Source: Fimadaptatus sp050946055 (GTDB lineage Bacteria; Bacillota; Clostridia; Christensenellales; Aristaeellaceae). From it: a stretch of DNA of 64,000 nt. The stretch covers positions 1-64,000 of the forward strand of contig JBMNUB010000011.1 of assembly GCA_050946055.1 (NCBI GenBank). Reading direction: 5' to 3'. Both the position numbers and the translations under genes were made by a program. Shown here piece after piece: positions 42,019 through 51,108 of this stretch. The stretch's first letter is position 1, and each line of letters starts with the position of its first letter. Below the pieces are notes generated by a model. That model did not search any database. It worked only from the letters and a program-made list of their open reading frames with translations, and was not told the origin of the DNA.

Positions 42019-42043
42019 TATTTTGCCGGGACGGTGTTGTCAA
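42015..42043 (-). promoter_or_regulatory. consensus promoter of the fab operon
   Basis: On the - strand TTGACA (42043-42038), 17 bases, TATAAT (42020-42015): a full consensus sigma-A promoter. GGAGG and ATG 41980 follow. Such a strong promoter makes control by the overlapping operator meaningful. Confidence 0.88.
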
Positions 42044-42209
42044 GTATAGCCATATACCGGCGGCGTTAAATTTGCAGGGCAATGTCGGGGCAGGGCGGCA
42101 GAAGAACATGCGGGATTTACATGAAGTTAAGCAAAATGTATGATGTGATAAAGTGATATTGACGATAGCCGGTGAATCAAACGGATTGCGAAAACAATAC
42201 AAAAACGAT

Positions 42210-42259
42210 TTGACAGTTAAAGCCAAAAGTGGTATATTGAATTATGTTAAAGCCAACAT
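42210..42259 (+). promoter_or_regulatory. promoter and repeat operator of the carbohydrate ABC operon
   Basis: TTGACA (42210-42215), 17 bases, TATATT (42233-42238). GTTAAAGCCAA occurs twice in direct orientation, at 42216-42226 in the spacer and 42246-42256 after the -10, exactly 30 bases (about three helical turns) apart. The second copy lies within ATGTT-6-AACAT (42244-42259). This looks like a binding site for a sugar-responsive regulator that is not encoded next to it. Confidence 0.75.
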
Positions 42260-42317
42260 GGCGCTTACTTTGGCAAAAAATATAGTCACGGACTATTAAC
42301 AGGGGGAGGCGTAGAAC

Positions 42318-43268
42318 ATGGCTCAGGTCATAAATGACCGCAAACCTGCGCGCAAGACTAACTGGCGGCTGATATTGTCCACAAACGTGCCGCTGTTTTT
42401 GATGTGCGTGCCGTGCATAGTGCTTATATTCTGCTTCTGCTACATGCCCATGGTCGGCACAGTGCTGGCGTTTAAGAATTTTAAGCCCAAGTACGGCATA
42501 TTCGGCAGTCCGTGGGTGGGCTTTAAGAACTTCGAGTTCATGTTCAAAAACGAGACGTTCTGGGCCGTGCTTAAAAATACGCTCTTTTATAATATCATAT
42601 TTCTGGTGATAGGCCGCACGCTGCCGCCGATACTTGCGATAATCACCAGCGAAGTGCGCAGCAAGAAGATGGCGCGCGTGTTCCAGACGACCATGATAAT
42701 GCCGCACTTTCTGTCATACGTCGTTGTGTCGGTCATAGTGCTTGCGATACTGGGCGCGGATACCGGCATAATGGGGCATTGGTACAGATCGCGCGGGCTG
42801 GAGCCAATAGCGTTTTACAGCGAACCGGACTATTGGTACGGCATACTGATACTTGTGCGCACGTGGAAGACGATAGGCTACGACAGCATAATCTACCTCG
42901 GCACTATAACCGGCATCTCGGACGAGTACTACGAGGCCGCCGTGATAGACGGTGCCAACCGCTTCCAACAGATTATGCACATAACCGTGCCATTTTTAAA
43001 GCCCATGATAATAATCCTTGCGATAATGGCCGTGGGCTCCATGTTCCACGCTTCGTTTGACCTGTTCTATCAGGTGCCGCAGAACGCGGGCCAGCTGATG
43101 AAGGCCACAAATACCATAGACGTATACGTCTACAACACGCTCAAGAACTCCAACAATGTGGCTATGTCCTCGGCGGTGGCGCTGTTCCAGTCCATAGCGG
43201 GTTTTGTGCTGGTCGTGGCGACCAACCAGATAGTGCGCTGGGTGGACAAGGACCTGTCCATGTTCTGA
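42318..43268 (+). CDS. carbohydrate ABC transporter permease, LplB/YteP type
   Basis: A 316-residue MalF-superfamily permease with about six membrane helices. The EAA coupling loop is DEYYEAAVIDGANRFQQIMHITVP. The start PLFLMCVPCIVLIFCFCYMPMVGTVLAFKNFKP is characteristic of the LplB/YteP group, which usually imports oligosaccharides such as (rhamno)galacturonides. No ATPase gene is nearby; members of this group share a common MsmX-type ATPase. Confidence 0.92.
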   Translation: MAQVINDRKPARKTNWRLILSTNVPLFLMCVPCIVLIFCFCYMPMVGTVLAFKNFKPKYGIFGSPWVGFKNFEFMFKNETFWAVLKNTLFYNIIFLVIGRTLPPILAIITSEVRSKKMARVFQTTMIMPHFLSYVVVSVIVLAILGADTGIMGHWYRSRGLEPIAFYSEPDYWYGILILVRTWKTIGYDSIIYLGTITGISDEYYEAAVIDGANRFQQIMHITVPFLKPMIIILAIMAVGSMFHASFDLFYQVPQNAGQLMKATNTIDVYVYNTLKNSNNVAMSSAVALFQSIAGFVLVVATNQIVRWVDKDLSMF

Positions 43269-43304
43269 TGAGACGCGGCATTATGACGAAAGGACGTGTG
43301 GAGC

Positions 43305-44240
43305 ATGACGGAAAAGACCGCCAAAAGGCGCAAGTGGCGCGGCCCGCTGGAAGTCAGCACGCGGGCTAACGTGATAATATGCGTGATACTGACCATATTC
43401 TGCCTATCGTGCGTGCTGCCGATACTGCTTGTGTACATGACATCGGTAACGGATGAGCTGGCGATAACCAAAAACGGCGTGAGCCTGTTTCCGGAGAAGT
43501 TCAGCCTGGAGGCTTACAGGATGCTGTTTGGCACCAGTAGCCACAAGATTTTCGTAAGCTACGGCAACACGCTGCTGCTGACGGTATTGGGTACATTGTT
43601 CGGGCTATGGTTCATGACGATGTTCGGCTACGCCTGTTCGCGCAAGGACTTCAAGCTCAGGCGCGCGCTGTCGTTCTTTGCCTACTTTACAATGCTGTTC
43701 AACGGCGGCATGGTGGCCAGCTACATAGTAAACACCACCATATTCCGCATGCGGGATACTTTCTGGGTGCTGCTTCTGCCCGGCATGGTGGGCGCATACA
43801 ACATAATAGTGCTGCGCACGTTCTTCTCGTCCAGCGGCACGGAGTCGCTTATCGAGGCCGCCAAGATAGACGGCGCGGGCGAGTTCCGCATATATGCGCA
43901 GATAGTCCTGCCCATATCCAAGCCTGCGCTGGCCACGATAGGCCTGTTTACGGCGATAGCGTACTTCAGCTCGTGGTTCAACGTGCTGATGTATATAGAC
44001 AACGAAAACCTCTGGACCATACAGTACATGCTGCAGCGCGTAATGAACGACATACTGTATCTGCGCGCCAATCCCGAGATAGCCATGTCGGAGGAGGGCA
44101 GCCTGATACTTGCCTCGCTGCCCAATGAGTCGGCCAAGATGGCGCTGACCGTCATAACCATGACGCCGGTGCTGCTGTTCTATCCCTTCTTCCAGAAGTA
44201 CTTCGTAAAGGGACTCACGCTGGGCGCGATAAAGGGATGA
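43305..44240 (+). CDS. carbohydrate ABC transporter permease, LplC/YtcP type
   Basis: The second permease, 311 residues from ATG 43305 (eleven bases after AAAGGA); GTG 43296 is too close to the SD. The EAA loop is ESLIEAAKIDGAGEFRIYAQIVLP. Its N terminus KWRGPLEVSTRANVIICVILTIFCLSCVLPILLVYMTSVTDE matches LplC/YtcP. It forms the channel heterodimer with the preceding gene product, 36 bases away. Confidence 0.92.
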   Translation: MTEKTAKRRKWRGPLEVSTRANVIICVILTIFCLSCVLPILLVYMTSVTDELAITKNGVSLFPEKFSLEAYRMLFGTSSHKIFVSYGNTLLLTVLGTLFGLWFMTMFGYACSRKDFKLRRALSFFAYFTMLFNGGMVASYIVNTTIFRMRDTFWVLLLPGMVGAYNIIVLRTFFSSSGTESLIEAAKIDGAGEFRIYAQIVLPISKPALATIGLFTAIAYFSSWFNVLMYIDNENLWTIQYMLQRVMNDILYLRANPEIAMSEEGSLILASLPNESAKMALTVITMTPVLLFYPFFQKYFVKGLTLGAIKG

Positions 44241-44304
44241 CGTGACCAAGCGGCAAAGCGCAAGCCGCAGGAGCATACACATCACTATTAAGGAGGAGAC
44301 TGGT

Positions 44305-45798
44305 ATGAAGAAGCTAATGGCACTTATGCTGGCGCTGGTAATGTGCGTGGCGGGTATGTCCATCGCCGCCGCTGAGGGCGCTGCGCCCGCTGTAGATCCG
44401 GCCTCGCTTGAGCCATACGAGATAGTATGGTACACGCTGGGCTCGACCGCCAATTCCGAACAGGCAGTGCTGGACGAGATAAACAAGCAGCTGACCGAGA
44501 AGTTCAACGCTACGCTTGTGATGAACAAGAACAACAACAACGACCATCTGGAAAAGCTCAAGCTGCTGGTGGCCGCGCGCGACGACTTTGATCTGGCCTT
44601 TGTATCCAATGAGTACGCCAACTACGTGGCCATGGAGGCGTTCAAGCCCCTGACCGAGCTGCTGAACAACTATGGCCAGAACATAATGGCCACCTATCCG
44701 CAGGCGCTGTGGGATTGCGTGACCATAAACGGCGAGGTATACGCCGTGCCTACGCACAAGTATTCCTGCTCCTACTTCTACTACTGCATATCCAAGACCC
44801 AGTCCGACCAGCTGGGCGTATCTACCGACTGGATTGCCGATCCTGAACTGGACAAGATGCAGCGCTGGGATGCCTTCCGCAACTGGGCGACCGAGATGAA
44901 GAAGGCCGGCGGCGACACCAACGGCTACATAACCAGCGTAAACGGAGGCGCGTTTGAGGCGCTGTATCCCTGCGAGTACATGACCGGTTCCTCCTACGAC
45001 CCCGGCGCGGTCGTGCTGGGCGACGATTCCATAGCCAATCAGGAGCGCAATGTGGTGTTCAACCAGTTCGCCACCCCCGAGTTTGAGCAGTTCTGCCGCG
45101 ATGCGCGCGAGCTGTTCGAGGCGGGCGTCACTCCCAAGGATGAGACGACCAACCCCGACCTGTCCAAGGGCGATCCGGCCATATCCACTCAGGACTCCAT
45201 GGCCAAGCGCCTCAAGGGCTACGAGGAGCAGTATTCTCAGGACTTTGAGCCCTACATGCTCAACTATGCCTTCACCACAACTCAGAAGATATACGGCTCC
45301 ATGAACGCCATATCCGACACCTCTGCCGATCCTGAGCGCGTGATGATGTTCCTCAACGAGCTGATAGGCAACACCGAGTTCGCCAACCTGATATTCTACG
45401 GCGTAGAGGGCGTGTCCTACAAGCGCAACGATGCGGGTCAGATAGTCCGCAATGCCGACGAGTGGAACATGACCACCTGGTCGCTGCCGGGCTTCATAAC
45501 CGCCGAGCCGGACACCTCGCTGCCCATAAACATGGTCGAGATGTACGAGGCCTTCGACAAGGAACTGGTCTATGCCGACAACATGGGCTTCGCCTTTGAC
45601 GAGGAGCCCGTAATGACCGAGCTGGCTGCCGTGCGTCAGGTGACCAACGAGTACTACAAGGCGCTGGCCGGTGGCCGTGCCGATGTGGACACCGAGCTGC
45701 CCAAGTTCCTTGCGGCGCTGGAGTCCGCCGGTGTGGACACCATACTGGCCGAGGAGCAGGCGCAGCTGGATGCATGGCGCACCGCTCAGGGCAAGTAA
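44305..45798 (+). CDS. extracellular solute-binding protein of the carbohydrate transporter (LplA-like)
   Basis: A 497-residue binding protein from ATG 44305, seven bases after GGAGGAG. The signal peptide KKLMALMLALVMCVAGMSIAAAEG ends in Ala-Ala-Ala-Glu near residue 22 without a lipobox. The mature start EIVWYTLGSTANSEQAVLDEINKQLTEKFNATLVM is typical of LplA/YtcQ-like proteins. Placing the binding protein last in the operon is normal for this group. Ligand unknown. Confidence 0.92.
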   Translation: MKKLMALMLALVMCVAGMSIAAAEGAAPAVDPASLEPYEIVWYTLGSTANSEQAVLDEINKQLTEKFNATLVMNKNNNNDHLEKLKLLVAARDDFDLAFVSNEYANYVAMEAFKPLTELLNNYGQNIMATYPQALWDCVTINGEVYAVPTHKYSCSYFYYCISKTQSDQLGVSTDWIADPELDKMQRWDAFRNWATEMKKAGGDTNGYITSVNGGAFEALYPCEYMTGSSYDPGAVVLGDDSIANQERNVVFNQFATPEFEQFCRDARELFEAGVTPKDETTNPDLSKGDPAISTQDSMAKRLKGYEEQYSQDFEPYMLNYAFTTTQKIYGSMNAISDTSADPERVMMFLNELIGNTEFANLIFYGVEGVSYKRNDAGQIVRNADEWNMTTWSLPGFITAEPDTSLPINMVEMYEAFDKELVYADNMGFAFDEEPVMTELAAVRQVTNEYYKALAGGRADVDTELPKFLAALESAGVDTILAEEQAQLDAWRTAQGK

Positions 45799-45831
45799 TA
45801 ATAGCGCGACAAGCAAGGTTATGATACTGAA

Positions 45832-45858
45832 AGCCCCGCGTCATTTTGGCGCGGGGCT
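45832..45858. terminator. hairpin after the carbohydrate transporter operon
   Basis: AGCCCCGCG (45832-45840) and CGCGGGGCT (45850-45858) form a perfect 9-bp stem with a 9-base loop. No T-tract follows on the + strand, but on the - strand TTTCAG does. The distal arm belongs to the direct repeat that frames element copy B. Confidence 0.6.
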
Positions 45859-46032
45859 CAGCCTGTCAAAAAAGGTCGCGAAGCGCGGCCTTTCAGACTG
45901 TCAAAAAACCATCGGAGAGCTCGAGAGGGCTCGCAGCCCTCCCGACTTAGGTAGCGCCCAGCGACATGCTACGGTGGCTGTTAACTGTCTTAGGGATACC
46001 CACCTTTTTGGCGCGGGGCTTTGCCTGTCAAA
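45844..46032. repeat. 27-nt direct repeats around element copy B
   Basis: TTTTGGCGCGGGGCT, two variable bases and GCCTGTCAAA occur at 45844-45870 and 46006-46032 (25 of 27 identical). The left copy contains the distal arm of the transporter terminator. Confidence 0.85.
45871..46005 (+). mobile_element. structured intergenic element, copy B (truncated)
   Basis: After a hairpin (GGTCGCG..CGCGGCC region) this copy runs CAGACTGTCAAAAAACC and follows copies A and C through CTCGCAGCCCTC and TTAGGTAGCGCCCAGCGACAT, then diverges near 45970. It lacks the distal hairpins. The rest of the convergent gap to 46262 shows nothing I recognise. Confidence 0.65.
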
Positions 46033-46262
46033 TCGCTTTTGCGGGGGCCTTCACGGCTTACTGCGGGGATTAATGCGCAAAAGTATATCATGGCTCCGCC
46101 ACGAGAGCAATGACGGCGAAGCGATGGTCTGTATTCTCAGGCATTGCCATATAGCAGAATCGCCGCACTGTATCTTTTGCACCACAGATCCCTCAGCTTT
46201 CCGTGAAGCGCCTTTTGCAAGCTCATGTCAAAGCTCGGTTCATAGCACACGGGCTTGCGCTG

Positions 46263-47300
46263 TCATATGGCGTACTTCACATCAGACGTAATCCGCTCCC
46301 ATATGACCTTGAGCCAGTTCATCACTGCTTCCGAATCCCCGGCCTTGTGCGAGTTCATAAGGCCGTCCTTGCGCCAGAGCATGTCGAAGCTCCAGAATGC
46401 GTCAACTATCCTGAACAGATAGGGGAACAGCTCCCGCTCCTCCTGCGTGAAGCTGCGCACCGAGCGGTAGCCGTCCAAGAACGCATTGAGTATCTGGGAC
46501 TCAAAGTCCTCCGCCCTGTCCTCGGGATAGTCCATCAGCCTTGCTTCAAATATCGCCTGCATGATGGCATCGCAGAACAGCACATTGTCACCTGCGCGGT
46601 TGAAGTCGAATATCCCCACGTCGCCCTCGGCTGTGAGGTACAGGTTGCAATCGCTTATGTCGCCCTGCACGGCGTACCTGGGCTGCGACTTCAGCGGCGC
46701 GAGCGCTTCCATATGCTCGTCGTACTTATCCACTATCCTGTCGAACAGCGCCTTGCTCTCGCCGCCAAGCGAATCTTTAAGCGACGCGAATGCGTCAAAG
46801 GCGAACAGGTCGTTGTGCGCAAACGGGTCGAACAGCACGTCGTTTTTGACGTGGATATCGCACTGCTCCGCGATGGCGTGCGTCCTTGCGAGAAGCGCGC
46901 CGGTCTTGCGGGCTATGGCGCTGTCAACGAGCTTGACTTCGTTCTCGACGAACTCCTCAACCGTAACGATCACATCGTAGCCGCCGATATTGTACCAGTT
47001 GGCGTATCTGCCGTTTGCCATGTGCTGTTCGGGCGTAATGATGCCGTTTTCCCGTAGCGCATTGGCAAAGCGGCTCTGGCTCTCAATCAGCTCTATCGTG
47101 ACATCCATCTCGTTCTTGAAGCGCATGACCAGCGGCGCACAGCCATCCAGCGCTATCTTAACTATGAGCCGCACCTCCTTTGAAGCGGGGTCCTTGCGCT
47201 CGTAGTTGTAGCGCTGAAGCTCGGTGATGCTGGCCATTTTCGCGGTTATGCCGTAATCGCGCAGTATCGCTTCGGCGTCATTTGCGTTTATATTGAACAC
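46263..47300 (-). CDS. aminoglycoside phosphotransferase-family (APH-like) protein
   Basis: A 345-residue protein kinase-like fold member. The catalytic-loop pattern QGDISDCNLYLTAEGDVGIFDFNRAGD is a variant of the HGDxxxxN..IDFD Brenner motif, with Gln in place of the His. I prefer GTG 47300, eight bases after GAGG, over GTG 47309. APH-like enzymes phosphorylate sugars, amino sugars or choline, and most are not resistance genes. Monocistronic, with its own promoter. Substrate unknown. Confidence 0.78.
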   Translation of the reverse strand: MFNINANDAEAILRDYGITAKMASITELQRYNYERKDPASKEVRLIVKIALDGCAPLVMRFKNEMDVTIELIESQSRFANALRENGIITPEQHMANGRYANWYNIGGYDVIVTVEEFVENEVKLVDSAIARKTGALLARTHAIAEQCDIHVKNDVLFDPFAHNDLFAFDAFASLKDSLGGESKALFDRIVDKYDEHMEALAPLKSQPRYAVQGDISDCNLYLTAEGDVGIFDFNRAGDNVLFCDAIMQAIFEARLMDYPEDRAEDFESQILNAFLDGYRSVRSFTQEERELFPYLFRIVDAFWSFDMLWRKDGLMNSHKAGDSEAVMNWLKVIWERITSDVKYAI

Positions 47301-47357
47301 GGGTGACACCTCACATACATATCATTCTGATTAGATTGCCAGTATATTAGCTTTTGC

Positions 47358-47386
47358 ATTATAGCATGCGGCGGCACGAATTACAA
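47358..47386 (-). promoter_or_regulatory. promoter of the APH-like gene
   Basis: On the - strand TTGTAA (47386-47381), 17 bases, and TATAAT (47363-47358) with an upstream TGC that makes an extended -10. A 9-bp inverted repeat AGCAGCCAC..GTGGCTGCT (47386-47394, 47410-47418) lies just upstream and could be a regulator site or a terminator of the neighbouring gene. Confidence 0.65.
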
Positions 47387-47549
47387 GCAGCCACGGCGCG
47401 CAAGCGGCTGTGGCTGCTGATGGTATAATGACAATGTGTTGGCTTATAGACAGGCATGGGGCAGGCGATTCGCGTGCAGGCGCATTGATATGGCTTAGCG
47501 ATTTCACTTGCCGCCGGCTCATGCTGCTTTTGGGCGGAACGCGTTGCGT

Positions 47550-48908
47550 CTATCCGCGCGGCGCAAGCTCCAGATGGACATCGCCGCTTTCGTCATAGCG
47601 CACCAGTTCGCGGTCCATGTCGAACGCATCTATGGTGCGGAAATAGTCATCCACGGTGGCAAAGCGGGGCTGCGCCTGCTCAATCACATGCCGCGCGCGC
47701 GCCGCGTCGTCGCAGAGCAGCATGCACAGCATGATGAGCTGCATCTGTGCCGAGCGCACACAGGCGGCGTATGGGTCGGCTATTACGTAGTCGTCGCCGT
47801 GTCCGGTGCCGCGCGCGCCGCCCACATAAGGGTGTACTGCGGGCATGACAGCCGACAAATCGCCCATGTCGGTGCAGCCCGTGCTCCAGCCGTCGCCCTC
47901 GTCCACTTCGTCATCGCCCGATACTTCGCGCGCCGCCTGCGCGGCTATACTGCGCAACTCGGGGTCGTTTATCAGAGGCGCATAGCCCGGCCGGTCGCAT
48001 ACGCGCACACGCGCGCCTATCGCTGCGGCGCTGGCGGCCAGAGCGCGGTTTATGCGCGCATTGGCCTGCGATATGGCCTCGAGCGTCGCGCCGCGCACAT
48101 AGCTCTCCAGCGTAACGCGCGCGGGTATGGCGTTTACCACCGTGCCGCCCGAGGTTATTATGGGGTGGAAGCGCACGTGGTCGCCATCTCGGAAGGTCTC
48201 GCGCAGTGCGTTTGCCGCGCTTATGCCCAGCTCGGCGGCGTACAGCGCGTTTATGCCCAGATGCGGCGAGCCGCCGGCATGGGAGGCGTGGCCAATGTAC
48301 TCTATCTGCTTTATGACGCAGCCGTTGCTGCCGGAATGCACCTCAAACGCCTTGCGCGTGGCTGAGGTATGCACCATCAGCGCCATGTCGCAGCCGTCAA
48401 AGTACCCGCGGCGCATGAATTCGACCTTGCCGCCCAGATAGCGTATAACGCCGCGCCGCTTCAGCTCGTCGCGCTGCTCAAGCTCTATCAGCTCCTCGGC
48501 AGGCACGGCACACAGGCATATGGAGCCGCTCAAGCCGTCCAGTATGCCGGGCTGCTTGAGCGCCAGCGCCAGACCCAACAGCGCGGCGGCCTGTGCGCAG
48601 TGGCCACAGGCATGCACGGCGCCGGTCTTTTTGTCGGCATCGGGATGGTTCATGCATACGAGCGAATCCAGCTCACCCAGCACCAGCACGCGCGGTCCGG
48701 GCCGGCCCGTGTCGATTACGGTGGTAAAGCCGGGTATGTCGCCCGCGCGGCGCAGCTCGTAGCCCGCCTTTATGAAGCGGTCGGCCAGATACTTGTCGGC
48801 CAGCCACTCGTTGTAGCCGGTCTGAGGATGTTTCCAGAGGTACTTTTCGGCGGATAGTATGGCGGCTTTGTGCCTGCTAACTGCGCGCATGTACTTTGCA
48901 CTGTCCAT
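47550..48908 (-). CDS. M20 family metallo-amidohydrolase
   Basis: A 452-residue zinc amidohydrolase of the M20 family, related to p-aminobenzoyl-glutamate and N-acyl-amino acid hydrolases. Visible features are the start EKYLWKHPQTGYNEW, the metal ligand region GAVHACGHCAQAAALLG, a Glu pair in AVPAEE, and the lid domain IGHASHAGGSPHLGINAL. The final metal-site region is GGARGTGHGDDY. No signal peptide, so cytoplasmic. SD GGGAGATGAG precedes the ATG. Substrate not defined. Confidence 0.88.
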   Translation of the reverse strand: MDSAKYMRAVSRHKAAILSAEKYLWKHPQTGYNEWLADKYLADRFIKAGYELRRAGDIPGFTTVIDTGRPGPRVLVLGELDSLVCMNHPDADKKTGAVHACGHCAQAAALLGLALALKQPGILDGLSGSICLCAVPAEELIELEQRDELKRRGVIRYLGGKVEFMRRGYFDGCDMALMVHTSATRKAFEVHSGSNGCVIKQIEYIGHASHAGGSPHLGINALYAAELGISAANALRETFRDGDHVRFHPIITSGGTVVNAIPARVTLESYVRGATLEAISQANARINRALAASAAAIGARVRVCDRPGYAPLINDPELRSIAAQAAREVSGDDEVDEGDGWSTGCTDMGDLSAVMPAVHPYVGGARGTGHGDDYVIADPYAACVRSAQMQLIMLCMLLCDDAARARHVIEQAQPRFATVDDYFRTIDAFDMDRELVRYDESGDVHLELAPRG

Positions 48909-49052
48909 ATGCTCTCATCTCCCTGAATCGTGATGCCGCAGCGGCACTCGGCTCGCGCGGGCGTTTCTATCATGATTATAACGCGAAAAGCCCGCGTAAA
49001 CAAGATGTAAAATGAAGCGCGGGCAAGGCAATTTGACATGTCGCGGATATGA

Positions 49053-49197
49053 CAGGCGCATGTGCATTGCGCGGCGGCGTTGATGCTGAACTCAGGCGCA
49101 TGCGCGCATGTGCATTGCGCGGTGGCGTTGATGCTGAACTCAGGCGCATGGCGTATGTGTATTGCGCGGCGGCGTTGATGCTGAACTCAGGCGCATG
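49053..49197. repeat. three tandem copies of a 47-48-bp repeat
   Basis: Units beginning TGTGCATTGCGCGG start at 49061, 49109 and 49156 and share the core GGCGTTGATGCTGAACTCAG. The units differ by only a few bases. A short partial unit precedes the first copy. No ORF or spacer structure accompanies them. Confidence 0.88.
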
Positions 49198-49356
49198 ACC
49201 ATGCGCGTGCGCATGGTACAGTGCCGTGCGGCGCGCCGTGACAGTGTCAGCTGCGCCAAAATACTCGCCCCATATACTTTACCGGTTTGCCATTGCCGCA
49301 GATGGGGAATAGTGGTATCATTAGCGAGTTCTAATGGTATTCTCACCCTGCACGCC

Positions 49357-49385
49357 TTGTCCGGGCATGCGGCGGGAAGTATAAT
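49357..49385 (+). promoter_or_regulatory. promoter of lgt
   Basis: TTGTCC (49357-49362), 17 bases and a perfect TATAAT (49380-49385), then GGAGG and ATG 49409. Confidence 0.65.
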
Positions 49386-49408
49386 GGTATTGGACGGAGG
49401 AAAGTGTT

Positions 49409-50329
49409 ATGTGGATGCCTGACAGAGTGGCCTTTACGCTGGGGCCGCTTACGGTAAACTGGTATGGGGTGCTTATAGCCTCGGCGGTGCTAATAGGCTA
49501 TCTGTTGGCGTGTCGCGAACAGAAGCGCGTTGGCCTGCCCGAAGGCACGATGCTGGATCTCTTCTTTTATATAGTGCCGCTGGCGATAATATGCGCGCGC
49601 GCGTACTTTGTGGTGTTCAAGTGGGACATGTTCCGCGACAACATATGGGATGCGTTCCTGATACACAAGGGCGGCATAGCCATATACGGCGCGGTGATAG
49701 GCGGCATACTGGGCATAGCGATATTCTCGCGCCGCCGCCATCTGCCAATGGGCAAGCTGCTGGACATGACGGTGCCTTCGCTGGTGCTGGGTCAGGCCAT
49801 AGGGCGCTGGGGCAACTTCTTTAATCAGGAGGCCTATGGCGACATTATAACCAACCCGGCATTGCAGTTCTTCCCGGCGGGCGTATATATAGAAGCGCTG
49901 GGCGAATGGCATTACGCCACGTTCTTCTATGAGTCGATGTGGTGCCTGATTGTGTTTTCGGTGCTTATGGCCACGCGCCGCCGCTATACGCATTCGGGCG
50001 ATGTGCTGGCGTGGTATGCGGTTCTGTACGGTGCGGAGCGTGCCGTGGTCGAGGGCATGCGCACGGACAGCCTGTACATGGGTCAGGTGCGCACCTCTCA
50101 GCTGCTGAGCATGCTTATGATAGCGGCGGTGCTGGTGCTGTTCTTTGCGCGGCGCGACAAAAAGACGCCCGGCGACATAGCGGCGCTGATAGCGGGCTGC
50201 GCGCTGGGGGCGGTGCTGATAGTGGCGACCTGCTTTATGGGCGCTGCGTCGCTCGTGCCGCAGATACTGTGCGTTGCGGGCATGGCCGCGTTGTGCATGT
50301 ATCTGTATCGCCATCCGCGCGCGGCATGA
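49409..50329 (+). CDS. lgt: prolipoprotein diacylglyceryl transferase
   Basis: The inner membrane enzyme that attaches diacylglycerol to the lipobox cysteine of preprolipoproteins. The 306-residue protein has about seven membrane helices and the essential motifs HKGGIAIYGAVIGG (His) and GQAIGRWGNFFNQEAYG (Arg). SD GGAGG is eight bases before the ATG. The C terminus has an additional hydrophobic pair after residue 255. A small membrane protein gene follows by 31 bases. Confidence 0.96.
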   Translation: MWMPDRVAFTLGPLTVNWYGVLIASAVLIGYLLACREQKRVGLPEGTMLDLFFYIVPLAIICARAYFVVFKWDMFRDNIWDAFLIHKGGIAIYGAVIGGILGIAIFSRRRHLPMGKLLDMTVPSLVLGQAIGRWGNFFNQEAYGDIITNPALQFFPAGVYIEALGEWHYATFFYESMWCLIVFSVLMATRRRYTHSGDVLAWYAVLYGAERAVVEGMRTDSLYMGQVRTSQLLSMLMIAAVLVLFFARRDKKTPGDIAALIAGCALGAVLIVATCFMGAASLVPQILCVAGMAALCMYLYRHPRAA

Positions 50330-50360
50330 TACGGCCACGATATTCACGGAGGTTGTTCAG

Positions 50361-50837
50361 ATGAGATTTCGTTCGCTTTGGCAGGGCATAGTGCTGGTGC
50401 TGATGGGACTAGTGCTGCTGCTCAAGGCGCTGGGTATTATAAGGATATCGCTTTTGTCGCTGTGGCCGCTGATACTTATGGGGCTGGGGCTGTCGTTTGA
50501 GAGCGAAGGTTGGTCGGACCCCGCCGGCAAGAGTGGTTCGCTGTTCGCAGGCGGCGTGCTGCTTACGTATGGCTTTATGTTCCTGGCCTGTCAGCTGATG
50601 GGCTGGGAACTGATGCAGTACGTATGGCCGGGCTTCATATTCGGCCCTGCGGTGGGCTTCTATCAGCGGTATAAGGCCACGGGTTCGCTGAGCAATCTGG
50701 CAGAGGCGCGGCTGCTGTTCACGATAGCCACGCTGCTGATGCTGGGCATAATAGTGCCGATGCGCTATCTCGTGCCTGCGATAATGATAGGCGCGGGCGT
50801 GAAGGTGATACTGTCCATACTTAAAAGCTCGCGGTGA
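50361..50837 (+). CDS. small membrane protein with LiaF/DUF5668-like N terminus
   Basis: A 158-residue protein from ATG 50361 (SD GGAGG). It has four to six hydrophobic segments, and its start WQGIVLVLMGLVLLLKALGIIRISLLSLWPLILMGLGL resembles the membrane domain found in LiaI/LiaF and DUF5668 proteins of the cell-envelope stress response. No soluble domain is present. It is probably in one transcript with lgt. Function unknown. Confidence 0.65.
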   Translation: MRFRSLWQGIVLVLMGLVLLLKALGIIRISLLSLWPLILMGLGLSFESEGWSDPAGKSGSLFAGGVLLTYGFMFLACQLMGWELMQYVWPGFIFGPAVGFYQRYKATGSLSNLAEARLLFTIATLLMLGIIVPMRYLVPAIMIGAGVKVILSILKSSR

Positions 50838-50855
50838 CGGGGCGGGTTTATAACT

Positions 50856-50903
50856 GCGGAAAAGTGCCGTTTCCGAAAATTATCGGGAGCGGCGCTTTTC
50901 CGC
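50856..50903. terminator. very strong terminator hairpin
   Basis: Arms 50856-50876 and 50883-50903 pair over 21 bases (with some G-U pairs) around a 6-base loop. The right arm contains CTTTTCC and the left GGAAAAG, so it could work in either direction. It ends the lgt transcript. The following 50904-51108 shows no feature. Confidence 0.8.
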
Positions 50904-51108
50904 ATCTATCTGTATTTAAACAGGGATTTATGCAGTGCTGTCGCTGCAATAGCGCTGCCTGCAATGGCTGTCTGCTATGACCGATGCGGATTTATGGCGA
51001 TAAGCATGCAAAGAGATATATCGAAAGCATAGGCTGGCATGATTGTATTTCACGCCTGCCACCCATAATCACCTCCGATTGTTTACGCACGATGACCATG
51101 ACATTTTC

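Larger units (their letters stand above)
48909..49408. other. intergenic region between divergent M20 and lgt genes
   Basis: It contains a hairpin GCCCGCG..CGCGGGC (48990-48996, 49018-49024) followed on the - strand by TTTTCGCG, beside a - strand TATAAT (48980-48975) that may serve the M20 gene. A triple tandem repeat and the lgt promoter, listed separately, fill the rest. Confidence 0.5.

Noticed and set aside
46263..47300. Aminoglycoside resistance gene
   Set aside because: Only the broad APH-like fold is supported. The catalytic motif is atypical and nothing nearby suggests resistance or transfer.
49053..49197. CRISPR-like repeats
   Set aside because: Three contiguous long units without spacers; a plain tandem repeat.
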